DNA of 27,898 nucleotides from IMG/VR virus record IMGVR_UViG_3300027365_000050, positions 1-27,898 of that record; one strand, written 5' to 3'. A program made the position numbers and the translations under genes. Within the stretch, counting starts at the first letter, position 1. Every line of letters starts with the position of its first letter. Below the pieces are notes generated by a model. It did no database searches, had not been told where the DNA came from, and saw only the letters and a list, made by a program, of their open reading frames with translations. The stretch comes from a virus. Positions 13,664 to 23,246 of the stretch are shown here, in pieces.

Positions 13664-16600
13664 TTTTATTCCCCCTACTTTTTTGAGCTTCTAATTTCTC
13701 TTTATCTAAATCAAATTCAGCATTTCTTTGATAAGCCTGCTCTAAGTCTCCTATATCAGTATATTTTCTTTCTGCACCATCCCAAGCTTTTTCAGCGTCC
13801 TCATCTTTTCTAGTACCAATAACTAGAATATTATACTCTCCATCTTTATCTGTTTCTATTAGTAATTTATTATCTTCTATATTTCCATATCCACTACCAA
13901 AATGGTTTTGAGGATTTACAAATACTTGTGAGTCTTTATTTAAATATTTAAAATAGGATGGTAATTTTATTTCTTTTTGATTATTTTCTACATTAACAGA
14001 ATACCTATAAATATTATCTCCTGCTGTATTAGTCTCAACTGTACTATGGTATAAGTAGTATTCTTGCTTATCTTTATTTGGATGATGAATTTTAAAGTTC
14101 TTAGTTGAACCTGTTAATGTGCCTGTAATATCAACATTTCCATAAAACTGAGCATTACCACTTAACTCAAAATAAGCAGATGAGCTATAATTAGCATCAG
14201 ATTGAGGTCTAGCTGTTAGTTTTACATTAGTATTACCCATTTCATCTCTTAAATAAAGTCTACCACCAATAGCATAGCCTTCACCTGAACTATAATTACC
14301 TTGAAAATAAGTACCTCCATCAAGAAATACAGTATTATACTCATTAGCATTAAACATTTCAAATGTACCACCCTGTAAAGTAGTGTCAACCCCCATTATA
14401 ACTCTTTCTCCAGTTCCAGACCAATCATATACGCCTATAGTACCTACATCTAAATCATTTGGAGATTGAGTAGTTATTTGTACTACATCATATCCACCAT
14501 TTATAATTGATAAACCCTTTTGGTCAAATATCATTCCATTTCCACTAGGACTTAAAGTTTCTCCAGCTTTTAAACTACCTTCCAAATCAACTTCACCTGG
14601 GAATGTAGCTTCTGTATCTGATAATGTAAATTGAGATGAATTTATATATAGGTTATTTCCATCAAAATCAACATAATTAGTTGAATTACCTAATCTACCT
14701 GTAGCAGCAGTTAGTTCACCACCAAATGTACCTTTTGCAGCAGATAACTCACCACTAAATACAGCATTACCGTTTTTATCCATACTAAAATCATCTGTAC
14801 TAATACTTAATCCTGTATTATCTAAGTCAAAGAAGTTATTTGTCCCAGATTTCAAAGTTATTTGGTCTGAGTCAATATATACTTTATTTTCTGAGCTATC
14901 AATTGAGAATATAGGACTACTAACTGTTGTACCTGCTGTGGTATCACCAAATATTCTAAATCTATCAGCTCTTACTGCAAATTCAGAGGTTTCTCCTTCT
15001 AAATTTAAACCAAATCCAGTAACTACTTCTGTTCCATTAGATGTTGTCTGTATCTTAACTGAGTACTCATCTGATAATTGCTGTATTTGAGATGTATTAG
15101 TAGTACCATCTGGGAATACTTCATTAACTGTAGTTGTTATATCTGAACCATTAGTATCAATCCAACTTCCATTAGAGGTAGAACGACTTTCATTTAAACT
15201 AATAGTACTTGATAAACCAGTAGTTAATTTACTTTCGTCTATTACTCCATCTGGAATATCTGGTTCTTGAATACCAAATATTGTTACATTAACAGGGTCA
15301 GATTTAGTTTGTTCAAATAAAGCTAGGTTATGAATTGGATTATAAACACTATCATAAGCTCCAACTCTAATATCAAATGATTTTCCTGTTTCTGCTTCAA
15401 AATAGTAAACACCATCACCTAATTCATTAACTGATATTTGTATTTTTTGTTCATTTCCAATAGGGTCTCCTGTATCAGGGTCTACCTCTTGAAAGAATAA
15501 TCTATACCCTAAAATTTCTTTCTCTTCTGAGGTTGTAGAACCAGAACTAACTAATTGACTAGTCTCAGAAAATACATTAGGAAGAGTTATTTTAATTGAA
15601 GAAAGTAAAGGTTTAACATCTTGACTAGTAAAGTCTAATTTCTGAATACCAGGATGTTGTATATTTGCTTGCTCTGGTATACTATAATTATTACTTTTAT
15701 CTTTACCTGCAACATAAAAGTTATAACTTTCTTCCCTTGGAGCTGTATTAGTATCAAAACCTTCAAACTTGTAATTTAAATTCTTACCTTTGGTTATAAT
15801 ACTATTTGAATTTATTATAGTTCCAAAATTAGTGTCATTTAATCTAACAACATATTCATCAAAATGGTTTTCAAATGTTGGTTGCCAACTTAACTTAATA
15901 TAGTCAGCTCCCCAATATATATTATGCCAAGGAACTGTATTAGGGTCTCTATCAATATTCCCTGCTACAACATTATATTCAGCAGAAGGTTCTGATACAC
16001 TATCTTGAGAACCTACATGTACTAACTTTAAATAATATGTTTGTCCCATAATCATTTCATCAGCAAAATTAAATTGAGTAGCTTTAGCTTGTTTTGTAAA
16101 GTCATAAGTACCTGCATCACTAATATTAATATTTGGAGTCTCAGATACAAATACTTTTGAATATTTCCAACTAATACTATCTGTTATTGGACTATCAAAA
16201 CTCATTCTTGCACCATTTGCTGTTGGTCTAATTTCTATATTAGCAGGTGATGAAATTAAATTATAATCTCTAACATCACTACTAGAAATAGGTTCAGCTG
16301 CACCTGGTCTAGTTTCATTTCTTAACCATTTAGATTGCCCACCTCTAACTTTACCTGTTGCCTGTATTTCTGTTCTTAATGTACTAGTATCATCAGATAT
16401 ACTTATTCTATGTCTTACACTATCTACTGCATAAAAATCTACTGTAGAAGACATTTCTGGGTAATCTAATGTTATAGTGTCAAATAAATCAATCTGTGGA
16501 AATATAGGCATATCAATATTAGTCTTTGAAATTAACTCAGATAGGTCATTAATAGCATAATTTGAAAGTCTATCAGCTTCTATATGCTTATCAATCTCAT

Positions 16601-17516
16601 CTAGAAACTTTAATTCCATTGGTCTTCTACCATATTTATCAATTGAGGTCTGATCTTTATTAACAACCTCTTGTATATTCCCGTTACTATCTTGATAAAC
16701 TACTTTACAAACATTCCTTATATCATTATCATTAATAGATAAGTCTTGTGTATATATATCATCAGTAGCATCAAATGCATAATCAACAGCAGATTTAGTA
16801 CGAGGTGGTTTTATTATTTGTAATTGCCATTCATCAGCAGTTTCATTGTATCTATAACCCATAAACCAACCACTAACAGTTATAAAGTTTTGTACAGCAT
16901 CCCAGACACTCTTATACTCTATCTTCTGCTTCTTAACTCCTAAAGGTAAGTTATTAATATCATATACTGTAGGAGGGTCTTCCATATTGTCATTTATAAT
17001 ATTTCTAATAACATTTATAGCTGTATCTGAACCAGAAGAAGCAACTTCATACTCTCCTTCTATATAAGAGTACTGCATCCTTTTAGCGTAATCTCTACCA
17101 TCTACTTCAACTACTCCAGCACTAGGGTTAGCATCTGCACTATCAATGTATCCTGCAAATATATCATAAAAGGTAGGACTTGTTTCTCCTTGACTCTGTA
17201 TTCCTACCCTTACAATAACTTGTCTCATAGGAAATAGAAGTGGTTCATATTCATCTCTTCCATCATCATCTACATCAAAATTATTCCAACTAGAATTCTT
17301 GTCTTTAGGTGCAAAGTTACTATCTTCATCATTAACTACTGTGAAACTAACTGTCCTTACAACACTATCTGCACCACTATCACCTGTACCAAGAGCAGAT
17401 ACATCCCCTAATTCTACATCTATATCTGATACATGAGTTGTTATATCCTCCCATGTACTACCATCTGGTCTAGAGACCAAAATCTGAGGTATAACTTCCC
17501 TATTTGTATTTATCAT
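13632..17516 (-). CDS. Tail hub/baseplate protein with Fn3-like and fibre domains
   Basis: 1294 residues, ATG at 17516 with a GGAGGTAT site. The N-terminal ~400 residues look like a tail-tip hub (gp27-like fold of phage tail endopeptidase-type proteins). Features include early SFTVVNDEDSNFAPKDKNS, then FYDIFAGYIDS, VEVDGRDYAKRM, and SGWFMGYRYNETADEWQLQI. From about 415 to 760 come Fn3-like beta-sandwich segments (ANIEIRPTANGARMSFDSP; YIKLSWQPTFENHFDEYVVR; IKITLPNVFSETS). The C-terminal part (about 770-1200) is Gly/Ser/Thr-rich, with strand patterns such as FSMDKNGNAVFSGELSAAKG, typical of a trimeric side fibre. The extreme C-terminus is charged (EKLEAQKSRGNKNGKGNNGK). It ends the tail module, after the tape measure and a small tail protein. 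No peptidase motif is evident. Confidence 0.85.
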   Translation of the reverse strand: MINTNREVIPQILVSRPDGSTWEDITTHVSDIDVELGDVSALGTGDSGADSVVRTVSFTVVNDEDSNFAPKDKNSSWNNFDVDDDGRDEYEPLLFPMRQVIVRVGIQSQGETSPTFYDIFAGYIDSADANPSAGVVEVDGRDYAKRMQYSYIEGEYEVASSGSDTAINVIRNIINDNMEDPPTVYDINNLPLGVKKQKIEYKSVWDAVQNFITVSGWFMGYRYNETADEWQLQIIKPPRTKSAVDYAFDATDDIYTQDLSINDNDIRNVCKVVYQDSNGNIQEVVNKDQTSIDKYGRRPMELKFLDEIDKHIEADRLSNYAINDLSELISKTNIDMPIFPQIDLFDTITLDYPEMSSTVDFYAVDSVRHRISISDDTSTLRTEIQATGKVRGGQSKWLRNETRPGAAEPISSSDVRDYNLISSPANIEIRPTANGARMSFDSPITDSISWKYSKVFVSETPNINISDAGTYDFTKQAKATQFNFADEMIMGQTYYLKLVHVGSQDSVSEPSAEYNVVAGNIDRDPNTVPWHNIYWGADYIKLSWQPTFENHFDEYVVRLNDTNFGTIINSNSIITKGKNLNYKFEGFDTNTAPREESYNFYVAGKDKSNNYSIPEQANIQHPGIQKLDFTSQDVKPLLSSIKITLPNVFSETSQLVSSGSTTSEEKEILGYRLFFQEVDPDTGDPIGNEQKIQISVNELGDGVYYFEAETGKSFDIRVGAYDSVYNPIHNLALFEQTKSDPVNVTIFGIQEPDIPDGVIDESKLTTGLSSTISLNESRSTSNGSWIDTNGSDITTTVNEVFPDGTTNTSQIQQLSDEYSVKIQTTSNGTEVVTGFGLNLEGETSEFAVRADRFRIFGDTTAGTTVSSPIFSIDSSENKVYIDSDQITLKSGTNNFFDLDNTGLSISTDDFSMDKNGNAVFSGELSAAKGTFGGELTAATGRLGNSTNYVDFDGNNLYINSSQFTLSDTEATFPGEVDLEGSLKAGETLSPSGNGMIFDQKGLSIINGGYDVVQITTQSPNDLDVGTIGVYDWSGTGERVIMGVDTTLQGGTFEMFNANEYNTVFLDGGTYFQGNYSSGEGYAIGGRLYLRDEMGNTNVKLTARPQSDANYSSSAYFELSGNAQFYGNVDITGTLTGSTKNFKIHHPNKDKQEYYLYHSTVETNTAGDNIYRYSVNVENNQKEIKLPSYFKYLNKDSQVFVNPQNHFGSGYGNIEDNKLLIETDKDGEYNILVIGTRKDEDAEKAWDGAERKYTDIGDLEQAYQRNAEFDLDKEKLEAQKSRGNKNGKGNNGKTK

Positions 17517-17522
17517 ATATTA

Positions 17523-17879
17523 TTATACCTCCTCTATTGTTAAGGATAACTTTCTACCATCTGCTTGCCATCCACTACCATCTCTAGCTTCGAACTGTGT
17601 TCTCTCTGCACTTATATCTGTTATATATACTTGATAAGATACACCTTCTATAACAAATGTACCAGATGCAAACTTAGTTGACTCTAATTCATCAATTAAT
17701 AAGTCTGCATCCGCTTTCTTCATTGGTCTAGTTTCTAATTCATAAACCTTTTTAGTTACAATAGAGTCTTGCCTCATTTTACCACGTGCTGTACGAGTAC
17801 GTTCTCCTATAACTTTAGTTGATACATCTTGTGAATAAATATAAGGTATATCTATATTGTTGTATGTTGCTGTTGCCAT
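17523..17879 (-). CDS. Small tail protein between tape measure and hub
   Basis: 118 residues. Position (directly after the tape measure, directly before the tail hub) is that of a distal-tail or tail-tip adaptor. The protein is beta-rich with a conserved-looking end (GSGWQADGRKLSLTIEEV). Its length is well below that of typical distal tail (Dit) proteins, so the exact homology is uncertain. Assignment is from position. Confidence 0.6.
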   Translation of the reverse strand: MATATYNNIDIPYIYSQDVSTKVIGERTRTARGKMRQDSIVTKKVYELETRPMKKADADLLIDELESTKFASGTFVIEGVSYQVYITDISAERTQFEARDGSGWQADGRKLSLTIEEV

Positions 17880-17884
17880 CTATA

Positions 17885-20800
17885 TCAACCCCTACTTATT
17901 CCATATTTAGACTTGTTTCTCTTCTTATTAGCTTTCTGAACAGCTTCATCTACTTTTTGGTTGAAATCATTCATACCATAAACAGAACCATCAAAATGAA
18001 CATGAACACTATTACCTGTTAAAGCTCCTTGCTGTTCTTCATTAGCTATAATTTCTCCTCTATGTACCTCAGCTATACCACTACCAAGAACTGTTCCACC
18101 AACTGCTGCAGAAGGAATATTAATTCCAATTGCCGCCTCCATAGAACGTCTTGCAATCTTGAATATATCTGGTACATTTTGGAGTTCTTTATTCATTTCC
18201 TCCATACTTTCAGTTGTTTCTTCTGTACCATTCTTTAAGTCATCTAATGATTGTTCTAAAGTATCTGTACTTACTGTTAGACTTACATAATCTATATCTA
18301 CAAAAGGTATTTTATTTAACATTTTAATAATACCATTAATTAACAATTCAATACCTTGTGCTACAAAGTTCCAAGCATCTAAGATACCTTTAGCTATTGT
18401 TAGAATTACTATACCTACAAATCTAAACACCTTTGCTACAGCCTCTAATAGAGGTTTAAGGACTCTTAATACAGGAGCAAATACTTCTCCTATAATATTA
18501 GCTATCTCAGCTAGTACAGGCCCTATATCTTCCATTACTTTAGCAAATGTACCACTATTTTGTACCATAGACATAATTCCGCCTGCAAAATTACCAGATA
18601 ACATTTCTGATAGTCCTCCACCAGCTCCACCAGCTCCTTGTAAAATAGAACCAGTTACAGCTTTTAGATTACTACCAATCTTCTTCCAGTCTATCCCTGT
18701 TACTGTTTTTGCAAACATATTCTTCATATCACTTAGTTTATCGTTCCAAGGTTTTTGAAGCCATTCTTTAGCATTACTAAAAGCACTAAGAGATTTACTC
18801 CACATACCTTTAACTTTTTCTTTTAAATCTATCCATGCAACTCCGATTTTACCCATTAATTTAGTCCAAGCATCTTCTGTTTTTCCTGGTAATGGAACGT
18901 GTTTACCACTACCTCCAGTATTATCATTACTGCTCTCTGGTTTCCCAAATATTTTATCTATTATATCTTTAAAGTTATTTATTGAGTCTTTAACTTTATC
19001 TCCTAAATTGTCTGTTCCTTCAAAAGGTAAAATGTTTCCAATCACATTTAATACATCTACAAGAACATCTAATAAGGCACTAAACCCTTTTCCTAAGATT
19101 TCAGTTATACTTGACATATTATCAGACAAGTCTTTTATCCAAGTTGAAATTCCTTGGAAAGAAAATCCACCAGAACCACTTGATAAGCTTGTCATTACTG
19201 AACCACCATCTTGGTAACCTTTTGTTCTCATACCTTCTAACATTCTTGTTAGTTGGGGGAATTTATTAACCATCCAAGAAGGCATTACCCATTCTCCTCC
19301 ATGAACTACACCTGCAACTTTATCTTTTCCTATATCGCCTGTGAGACCTCCTGTTTTAAAGCCATGACCTATTATACTATCTCTACCACCATTAGGGTCT
19401 ATAAGTGACTCATACAGCCAATTAAGAGGGTTCTGAACGGTATTCTGTCCACTTTGAGCATTATCCCCTATACCAAACTTATTCTGTCCTACATTTCTAT
19501 TCATCCAATTCCAAATATCAAATATACTATCTAAACCTTTTACAGTAAATTCCCAAGTTGTTTTAACTATATTATTAAACCAATCATAAGCATCTTCTCT
19601 TATCCACTTAGCGGCATCATTAACTAAATCAACTGTAAAGAACCAACCTGTTTCTACTGCTCCTGTTAGACCTGGTGCTTTTCCTTCTAACCATTCCCAA
19701 CCATCTCCAGCAATATCTATTATCCAGTTCCATCCAGCTTCCATCCATTGTTTAATATCTTCCCACTTTTCTCTCCAAGTGGTATTCTTCATCCAATCCC
19801 AAGCGTCTCCACTTGTTTCAATTATCCAATCCCAAGCTTCTCCCATCCATTCTAACATTTTATCATAAATAGGTTTTAAATGATTGTTCCATATAGTTTC
19901 TGTTTTATCTCTAATTCCACCCCAATTTTCTGTCCATGCTGTATAAAGCATATAAGAAGCGGCGGCAATTGCTAATGTACCTAATACTATTGGTGAAGTA
20001 ATGACCCCAAAAATAGTACCAAGAATTGCTAAACTCTTTATTACTGTCTCTACTGCAAATGTAAATAAACCTAATCCTGCTACAACAGCTAATACTTTTG
20101 AAGTAAATAAGGTGAAGTTCTTTATATTATTTAATACACCTTCATCTAAATTAGATAAGTTCTCAACTATATCTGCTGTTTTAGTTACAACTTTTGTAGC
20201 TTCTGGGAGGAATTGCTTACCTAATGCTCCTCTAAGGTTTCTCCATTCACCACTTAATCTTTTTAACTGGTTCTCTAATGTATGACCTGTTCTAATAGCA
20301 TCTCCTTGGATATGATTTGTATTATCCATTAAGTAATTATATCTTAACTGAACTTTTCTTGCTTGAGACATTTTTTCTACGTTAGCATCTATACCTTTCT
20401 CTAATGCATAAGCTTGTAATGTTGCTTGTGTTAAATCTATACCAAAAGTTCTTAAGGGTTTTACCATTCCCATTAATCCACTCTGGATTGCATCAAATGC
20501 TTGTTCATCAGCTACATTAAAGAATGAGCCTAAGTCAACAGCTAGAGTTGTTAAGTTCTTTGACATTTGTTCTGTCTGTTTATTTGTACCTAATAAAGGT
20601 TTTAATATTGCTTGGTTCATAGCACTAAATTGTCTCATTTGATAAATAGAACGGTTCATAGCACCTGCTGTCTCATCTGCCCAATCATTAATAGCATCTG
20701 CTGAGTCTCCAAAACTCTGATTAACTACGTTATTTAATTCTTGTGATGCAGAAGCCGCTTGTACCATATAACTTGTAGCCGCTCCTATACCAGCTAGAGC

Positions 20801-20941
20801 AGTAGTAGCTACCTTAGCCGCTCTCTTTATTGTTCTTGAAGCAGATTTCATTCGTCTTTCTGCATTTCTCATTCCTTTATCTAAGCCAGAGGTATCTGCA
20901 TTTATGTGAGCTGTTAATGTTCCGAGATTAATTTCAACCAC
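17885..20941 (-). CDS. Tape measure protein
   Basis: 1018 residues from GTG 20941. It begins with the usual tape-measure opening (LTAHINADTSGLDKGMRNAE), followed by a long helical region and a hydrophobic segment (283-334: KVLAVVAGLGLFTFAVETV...AIAAASYMLYTAW). Next is a Trp-rich tandem repeat (EAWDWIIETSGDAWDWMKN and AGWNWIIDIAGDGWEWLEG, about 365-425). Further on come a VAGVVHGGEWVMPSWMVN segment and a C-terminal GGTVLGSGIAEVHRGEII segment, both typical of the class. By the usual rule of about 0.15 nm per residue the tail would be near 150 nm, i.e. a siphovirus. The gene is preceded by the frameshifted chaperone, as usual. The ribosome site is weak, so coupling with the chaperone extension (7 bases upstream) is likely. 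Confidence 0.92.
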   Translation of the reverse strand: MVEINLGTLTAHINADTSGLDKGMRNAERRMKSASRTIKRAAKVATTALAGIGAATSYMVQAASASQELNNVVNQSFGDSADAINDWADETAGAMNRSIYQMRQFSAMNQAILKPLLGTNKQTEQMSKNLTTLAVDLGSFFNVADEQAFDAIQSGLMGMVKPLRTFGIDLTQATLQAYALEKGIDANVEKMSQARKVQLRYNYLMDNTNHIQGDAIRTGHTLENQLKRLSGEWRNLRGALGKQFLPEATKVVTKTADIVENLSNLDEGVLNNIKNFTLFTSKVLAVVAGLGLFTFAVETVIKSLAILGTIFGVITSPIVLGTLAIAAASYMLYTAWTENWGGIRDKTETIWNNHLKPIYDKMLEWMGEAWDWIIETSGDAWDWMKNTTWREKWEDIKQWMEAGWNWIIDIAGDGWEWLEGKAPGLTGAVETGWFFTVDLVNDAAKWIREDAYDWFNNIVKTTWEFTVKGLDSIFDIWNWMNRNVGQNKFGIGDNAQSGQNTVQNPLNWLYESLIDPNGGRDSIIGHGFKTGGLTGDIGKDKVAGVVHGGEWVMPSWMVNKFPQLTRMLEGMRTKGYQDGGSVMTSLSSGSGGFSFQGISTWIKDLSDNMSSITEILGKGFSALLDVLVDVLNVIGNILPFEGTDNLGDKVKDSINNFKDIIDKIFGKPESSNDNTGGSGKHVPLPGKTEDAWTKLMGKIGVAWIDLKEKVKGMWSKSLSAFSNAKEWLQKPWNDKLSDMKNMFAKTVTGIDWKKIGSNLKAVTGSILQGAGGAGGGLSEMLSGNFAGGIMSMVQNSGTFAKVMEDIGPVLAEIANIIGEVFAPVLRVLKPLLEAVAKVFRFVGIVILTIAKGILDAWNFVAQGIELLINGIIKMLNKIPFVDIDYVSLTVSTDTLEQSLDDLKNGTEETTESMEEMNKELQNVPDIFKIARRSMEAAIGINIPSAAVGGTVLGSGIAEVHRGEIIANEEQQGALTGNSVHVHFDGSVYGMNDFNQKVDEAVQKANKKRNKSKYGISRG

Positions 20942-20948
20942 CTACTTT

Positions 20949-21514
20949 CTAGCCTTCTACTGTCTTAACTAACATTGCTCCGTCAGCTTTACTAATTTCT
21001 CTATTACCTTGTCTCTTTTTATAATTTACATATTGTTTCCATTGTTCAAATTCTGTGACAGGTAAAGCTCGCACTTCATGAGCAAATTTATTTAACCTAT
21101 CTGCAATTGTGAAGATTGCAAGCTCCTCCTTGTCATACTTTAGTTTTTTACTTCTTCCTCATCCTGTACATTTAATAGGTTAAGAGCGACTTCTCCAACT
21201 TTATCTAACCATTTAGCTGTACTAGGTGAGTTAAGCATACTATCAAGGTCTGCTTCATCAAATACTTTCTCACCATCTGGTGTATAAGTACATTCAATAA
21301 CAGCATACGCTTGCATTTTACCTGTATCTATAGTGTCAAAATCACCATTAGCTTGTGCTGACTGAACTTTAGACTTCTGTAGAATTTTAGTTCTCTGTGC
21401 TACAGATGGTTCTTTAACTACTACAGATAATTTATCATTAATCTTAATTTCTTTCTTCTTAAAGTCCTTACTCTTACCAACAGTTTCTTTTCTAATATCA
21501 TCTTTAATAGACAT
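20949..21514 (-). CDS. Tail assembly chaperone, -1 frameshift product (gpG-gpT type)
   Basis: Ribosomes that slip -1 at 21149-21143 continue past the TAA of the short chaperone into a second frame, adding 64 residues (starting LKYDKEELAIFTIADRLNKF, ending KADGAMLVKTVEG, stop TAG at 20949). The total is 188 residues, joined as 21514-21143 plus 21143-20949 on the minus strand. The second frame has no convincing start of its own, and the slip site lies exactly at the end of the first frame. In lambda and many siphophages this pair (G and G-T) guides tape-measure folding and tail-tube assembly. Here the pair sits in the expected place, immediately before the tape measure gene. Confidence 0.88.
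21140..21514 (-). CDS. Tail assembly chaperone, short form (gpG-type)
   Basis: 124 residues, ATG at 21514 with a GGGAGTGA site. Helical and charged, starting MSIKDDIRKETVGKSKDFKK and ending NVQDEEEVKN. It lies upstream of the tape measure and ends directly after the slippery site. This is the unframeshifted product of the same gene as the 188-residue form. Confidence 0.88.
   Translation of the reverse strand: MSIKDDIRKETVGKSKDFKKKEIKINDKLSVVVKEPSVAQRTKILQKSKVQSAQANGDFDTIDTGKMQAYAVIECTYTPDGEKVFDEADLDSMLNSPSTAKWLDKVGEVALNLLNVQDEEEVKN
21143..21149 (-). promoter_or_regulatory. Programmed -1 frameshift slippery site A AAA AAC
   Basis: On the minus strand the heptamer AAAAAAC is in register with the chaperone codons (GTA AAA AAC TAA). 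The stop codon is immediately downstream. This is one of the strongest known -1 slippery heptamers, in register and at the right place. An AAGGAGGAG sequence follows about ten bases downstream (21131-21123). Confidence 0.9.
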
Positions 21515-21571
21515 ATATATTCACTCCCTATTTTTTAGTAAATCTTTAATAATTAATTTAAATTTGACAGT

Positions 21572-21601
21572 ATTATATTGCATTTTACAATACCCTCTAA
21601 A
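21572..21601 (-). promoter_or_regulatory. Sigma-A-like promoter before tail chaperone/tape measure
   Basis: On the minus strand TTTAGA (21601-21596) and a perfect TATAAT (21577-21572) are 18 bases apart. An inverted repeat TATTG-7-CAATA overlaps the spacer and -10 and might be an operator. It would transcribe the chaperone, tape measure and later genes. Confidence 0.55.
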
Positions 21602-21721
21602 ACTGCTTAAATTGGACATATAGAGCAGTATTTCCTAAAAGGTACTAAACCCTTGCTTTCCAAAATAAATCGATTCTAGACACCATTTTAAGCCTCTGAG
21701 AAGGTTATGCAATAATAATAG

Positions 21722-21753
21722 TTTGTAATAAAAGGCAGGAATTGCACCTGCCT
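21722..21753 (-). terminator. Strong rho-independent terminator within the tail module
   Basis: AGGCAGG (21753-21747 on the minus strand) pairs perfectly with CCTGCCT (21739-21733) around a seven-base loop, followed by TTTTATTA. It begins 10 bases after the stop of the upstream tail protein and should end or attenuate the capsid/tail-tube transcript. Confidence 0.85.
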
Positions 21754-21762
21754 AAATATCTT

Positions 21763-22413
21763 CTAAAAATCAGACCATCCAAAACCTACACCATTACCAT
21801 TATCATTTAAAACTAAACTGATTTGTTCTTCTTCTAAACTGTCTACTTCACCATTAACGTTATTACTTTCCATTATCATATACCCTCTAAATATAGGATT
21901 ATCTGCTCCACCTGGTTGAATTTCAATGATTATAGGGTCACCATTCTCCCAAATATTGAAGAGAATATCTGCCTCAGTTAAATCAGAAATTAACCTTGTA
22001 ATAGAAGCATTTATATCCCATAATGTAGAGACATATGTTCTGTATCCATTATTACTTTGAGCATCATCATAATTACTTGCATCTTCTAGATTAACAGATT
22101 GATCAAGAGTATATTCTCTACCATAACTTATAGTCTGTGTAGGAAAGTACTCTCCATCAACTGTAATTGCTCCAGTCTTTTCTGTAGAGAAAGTAACTTT
22201 TCCAAATAGATAATTAATATTTTCTATATCAGAAGAAGGAATTGCTGATGCATCCTCATAAAAAGTAGGCTCAACAGAAGTATCCCAAACCTCTTTAGAT
22301 GTATCATCTATTTGATATTGGTTGGTTAAAGTAGTAGCAGTCATTGACTCAGCATTAAAAGCTGTAACTGTACCATTTCTTTTAATAACTGTATTGTATC
22401 CTGCTGTGCTCAT
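21763..22413 (-). CDS. Tail-tube-like major tail protein (larger of two)
   Basis: 216 residues; ATG at 22413. It carries the layout of a phage tail-tube protein, including an early ikrnG-x-x-x-a-f-n-a-e-s-M segment, a QIDDTSKEVWDTSVEPTFYE segment, and YLFGKVTFSTEKTGAITVDG. The C-terminal part carries RTYVSTLWDINASITRLISD. Followed directly by a strong terminator. Because a 126-residue tail protein precedes it, one may be the tube and the other a tube cap, decoration or second tube subunit. Confidence 0.75.
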   Translation of the reverse strand: MSTAGYNTVIKRNGTVTAFNAESMTATTLTNQYQIDDTSKEVWDTSVEPTFYEDASAIPSSDIENINYLFGKVTFSTEKTGAITVDGEYFPTQTISYGREYTLDQSVNLEDASNYDDAQSNNGYRTYVSTLWDINASITRLISDLTEADILFNIWENGDPIIIEIQPGGADNPIFRGYMIMESNNVNGEVDSLEEEQISLVLNDNGNGVGFGWSDF

Positions 22414-22443
22414 TAAATCACCACCTTGTATTTGAGATTATAT

Positions 22444-22824
22444 TTATACTTCTGTTAATTGACCATTACCTTGAATTGTAACTTCTACTGTCTCTTTATC
22501 TGCTACTGCACCAGAATAATTGAAAGACTCAACTACACCAACACCAGAAAATCCTGCTGTACCATCAGGTAAATATTCTACATCTACACCTTCTCTATTT
22601 AACCATGCACTCTTTAAAGCTGTAAACGCTGGGTCACTAGGTGAATGTTCTAGAGTTAGAGACATAGACCAATCTCTTAAACCATAAAATCTACTTCTAT
22701 AACCTGCAACATTAGTAAATTTAGTATCGTCTAGAATTTCCCCACCCATATCCATGCTAGCACTATTAGCAGGTGCTTCATTAGTATCTACATTAATTGT
22801 TTTTTCATAAGCTGCTTGACTCAT
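22444..22824 (-). CDS. Tail-tube-like protein (smaller of two)
   Basis: 126 residues; ATG at 22824. It has the gpV/TP901-type tube pattern: RSRFYGLRDWSMSLTLEHSP, then FTALKSAWLNREGVDVEYLP, then GFSGVGVVESFNYSGAVADK, with a final V-E-V-T-I-Q-G-N-G-Q-L. It lies between the tail terminator and the larger tail protein. This is the better match to a canonical tail tube. Confidence 0.8.
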   Translation of the reverse strand: MSQAAYEKTINVDTNEAPANSASMDMGGEILDDTKFTNVAGYRSRFYGLRDWSMSLTLEHSPSDPAFTALKSAWLNREGVDVEYLPDGTAGFSGVGVVESFNYSGAVADKETVEVTIQGNGQLTEV

Positions 22825-22843
22825 AATTTAACACTCCTTATTT

Positions 22844-23245
22844 TTAATTTCTATTCCCACTTGGTGTGGGTTCTCTACTTATTCTAAAATTCATTGTCCA
22901 AATTGCTCTTCCATTTTCATCATACTCTATAAAACCTATATCACTTTCCATCCAGATACCTACATAGGTGGTAGAATTAATAACTTGTTTAGGTAATCCT
23001 AATAAAGCATCTTTTATTTCTACACACTTATCATACCCATTGACATAACTAGAATTTCTAACACGAATTAACACAGTAGGTTGTCCTTGTGAAAATTTAG
23101 GATTAGGAGGATAACCACCTGTATCATATAGAGTAATAACATTATTAGGTTTAGCAGGTTCTTTTGATATGTGCATATCTTCCTTAAATACTGCTACACC
23201 TTTGTTCTCTAAAATATCTTTTAAATCATTAGCAGGTGTACTCAT
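22844..23245 (-). CDS. Tail terminator/tail completion protein
   Basis: 133 residues. The pattern ANDLKDILENKGVAVFKEDM, YDTGGYPPNPKFSQGQPTVL, RVRNSSYVNGYDKCVEIKDA, LLGLPKQVINSTTYVGIW is that of the minor-capsid/tail terminator family (SPP1 gp17-like), which caps the tail tube and joins it to the head. Its place between the gp10-like protein and the tail tube is canonical. Confidence 0.82.
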   Translation of the reverse strand: MSTPANDLKDILENKGVAVFKEDMHISKEPAKPNNVITLYDTGGYPPNPKFSQGQPTVLIRVRNSSYVNGYDKCVEIKDALLGLPKQVINSTTYVGIWMESDIGFIEYDENGRAIWTMNFRISREPTPSGNRN

Positions 23246-23246
23246 T

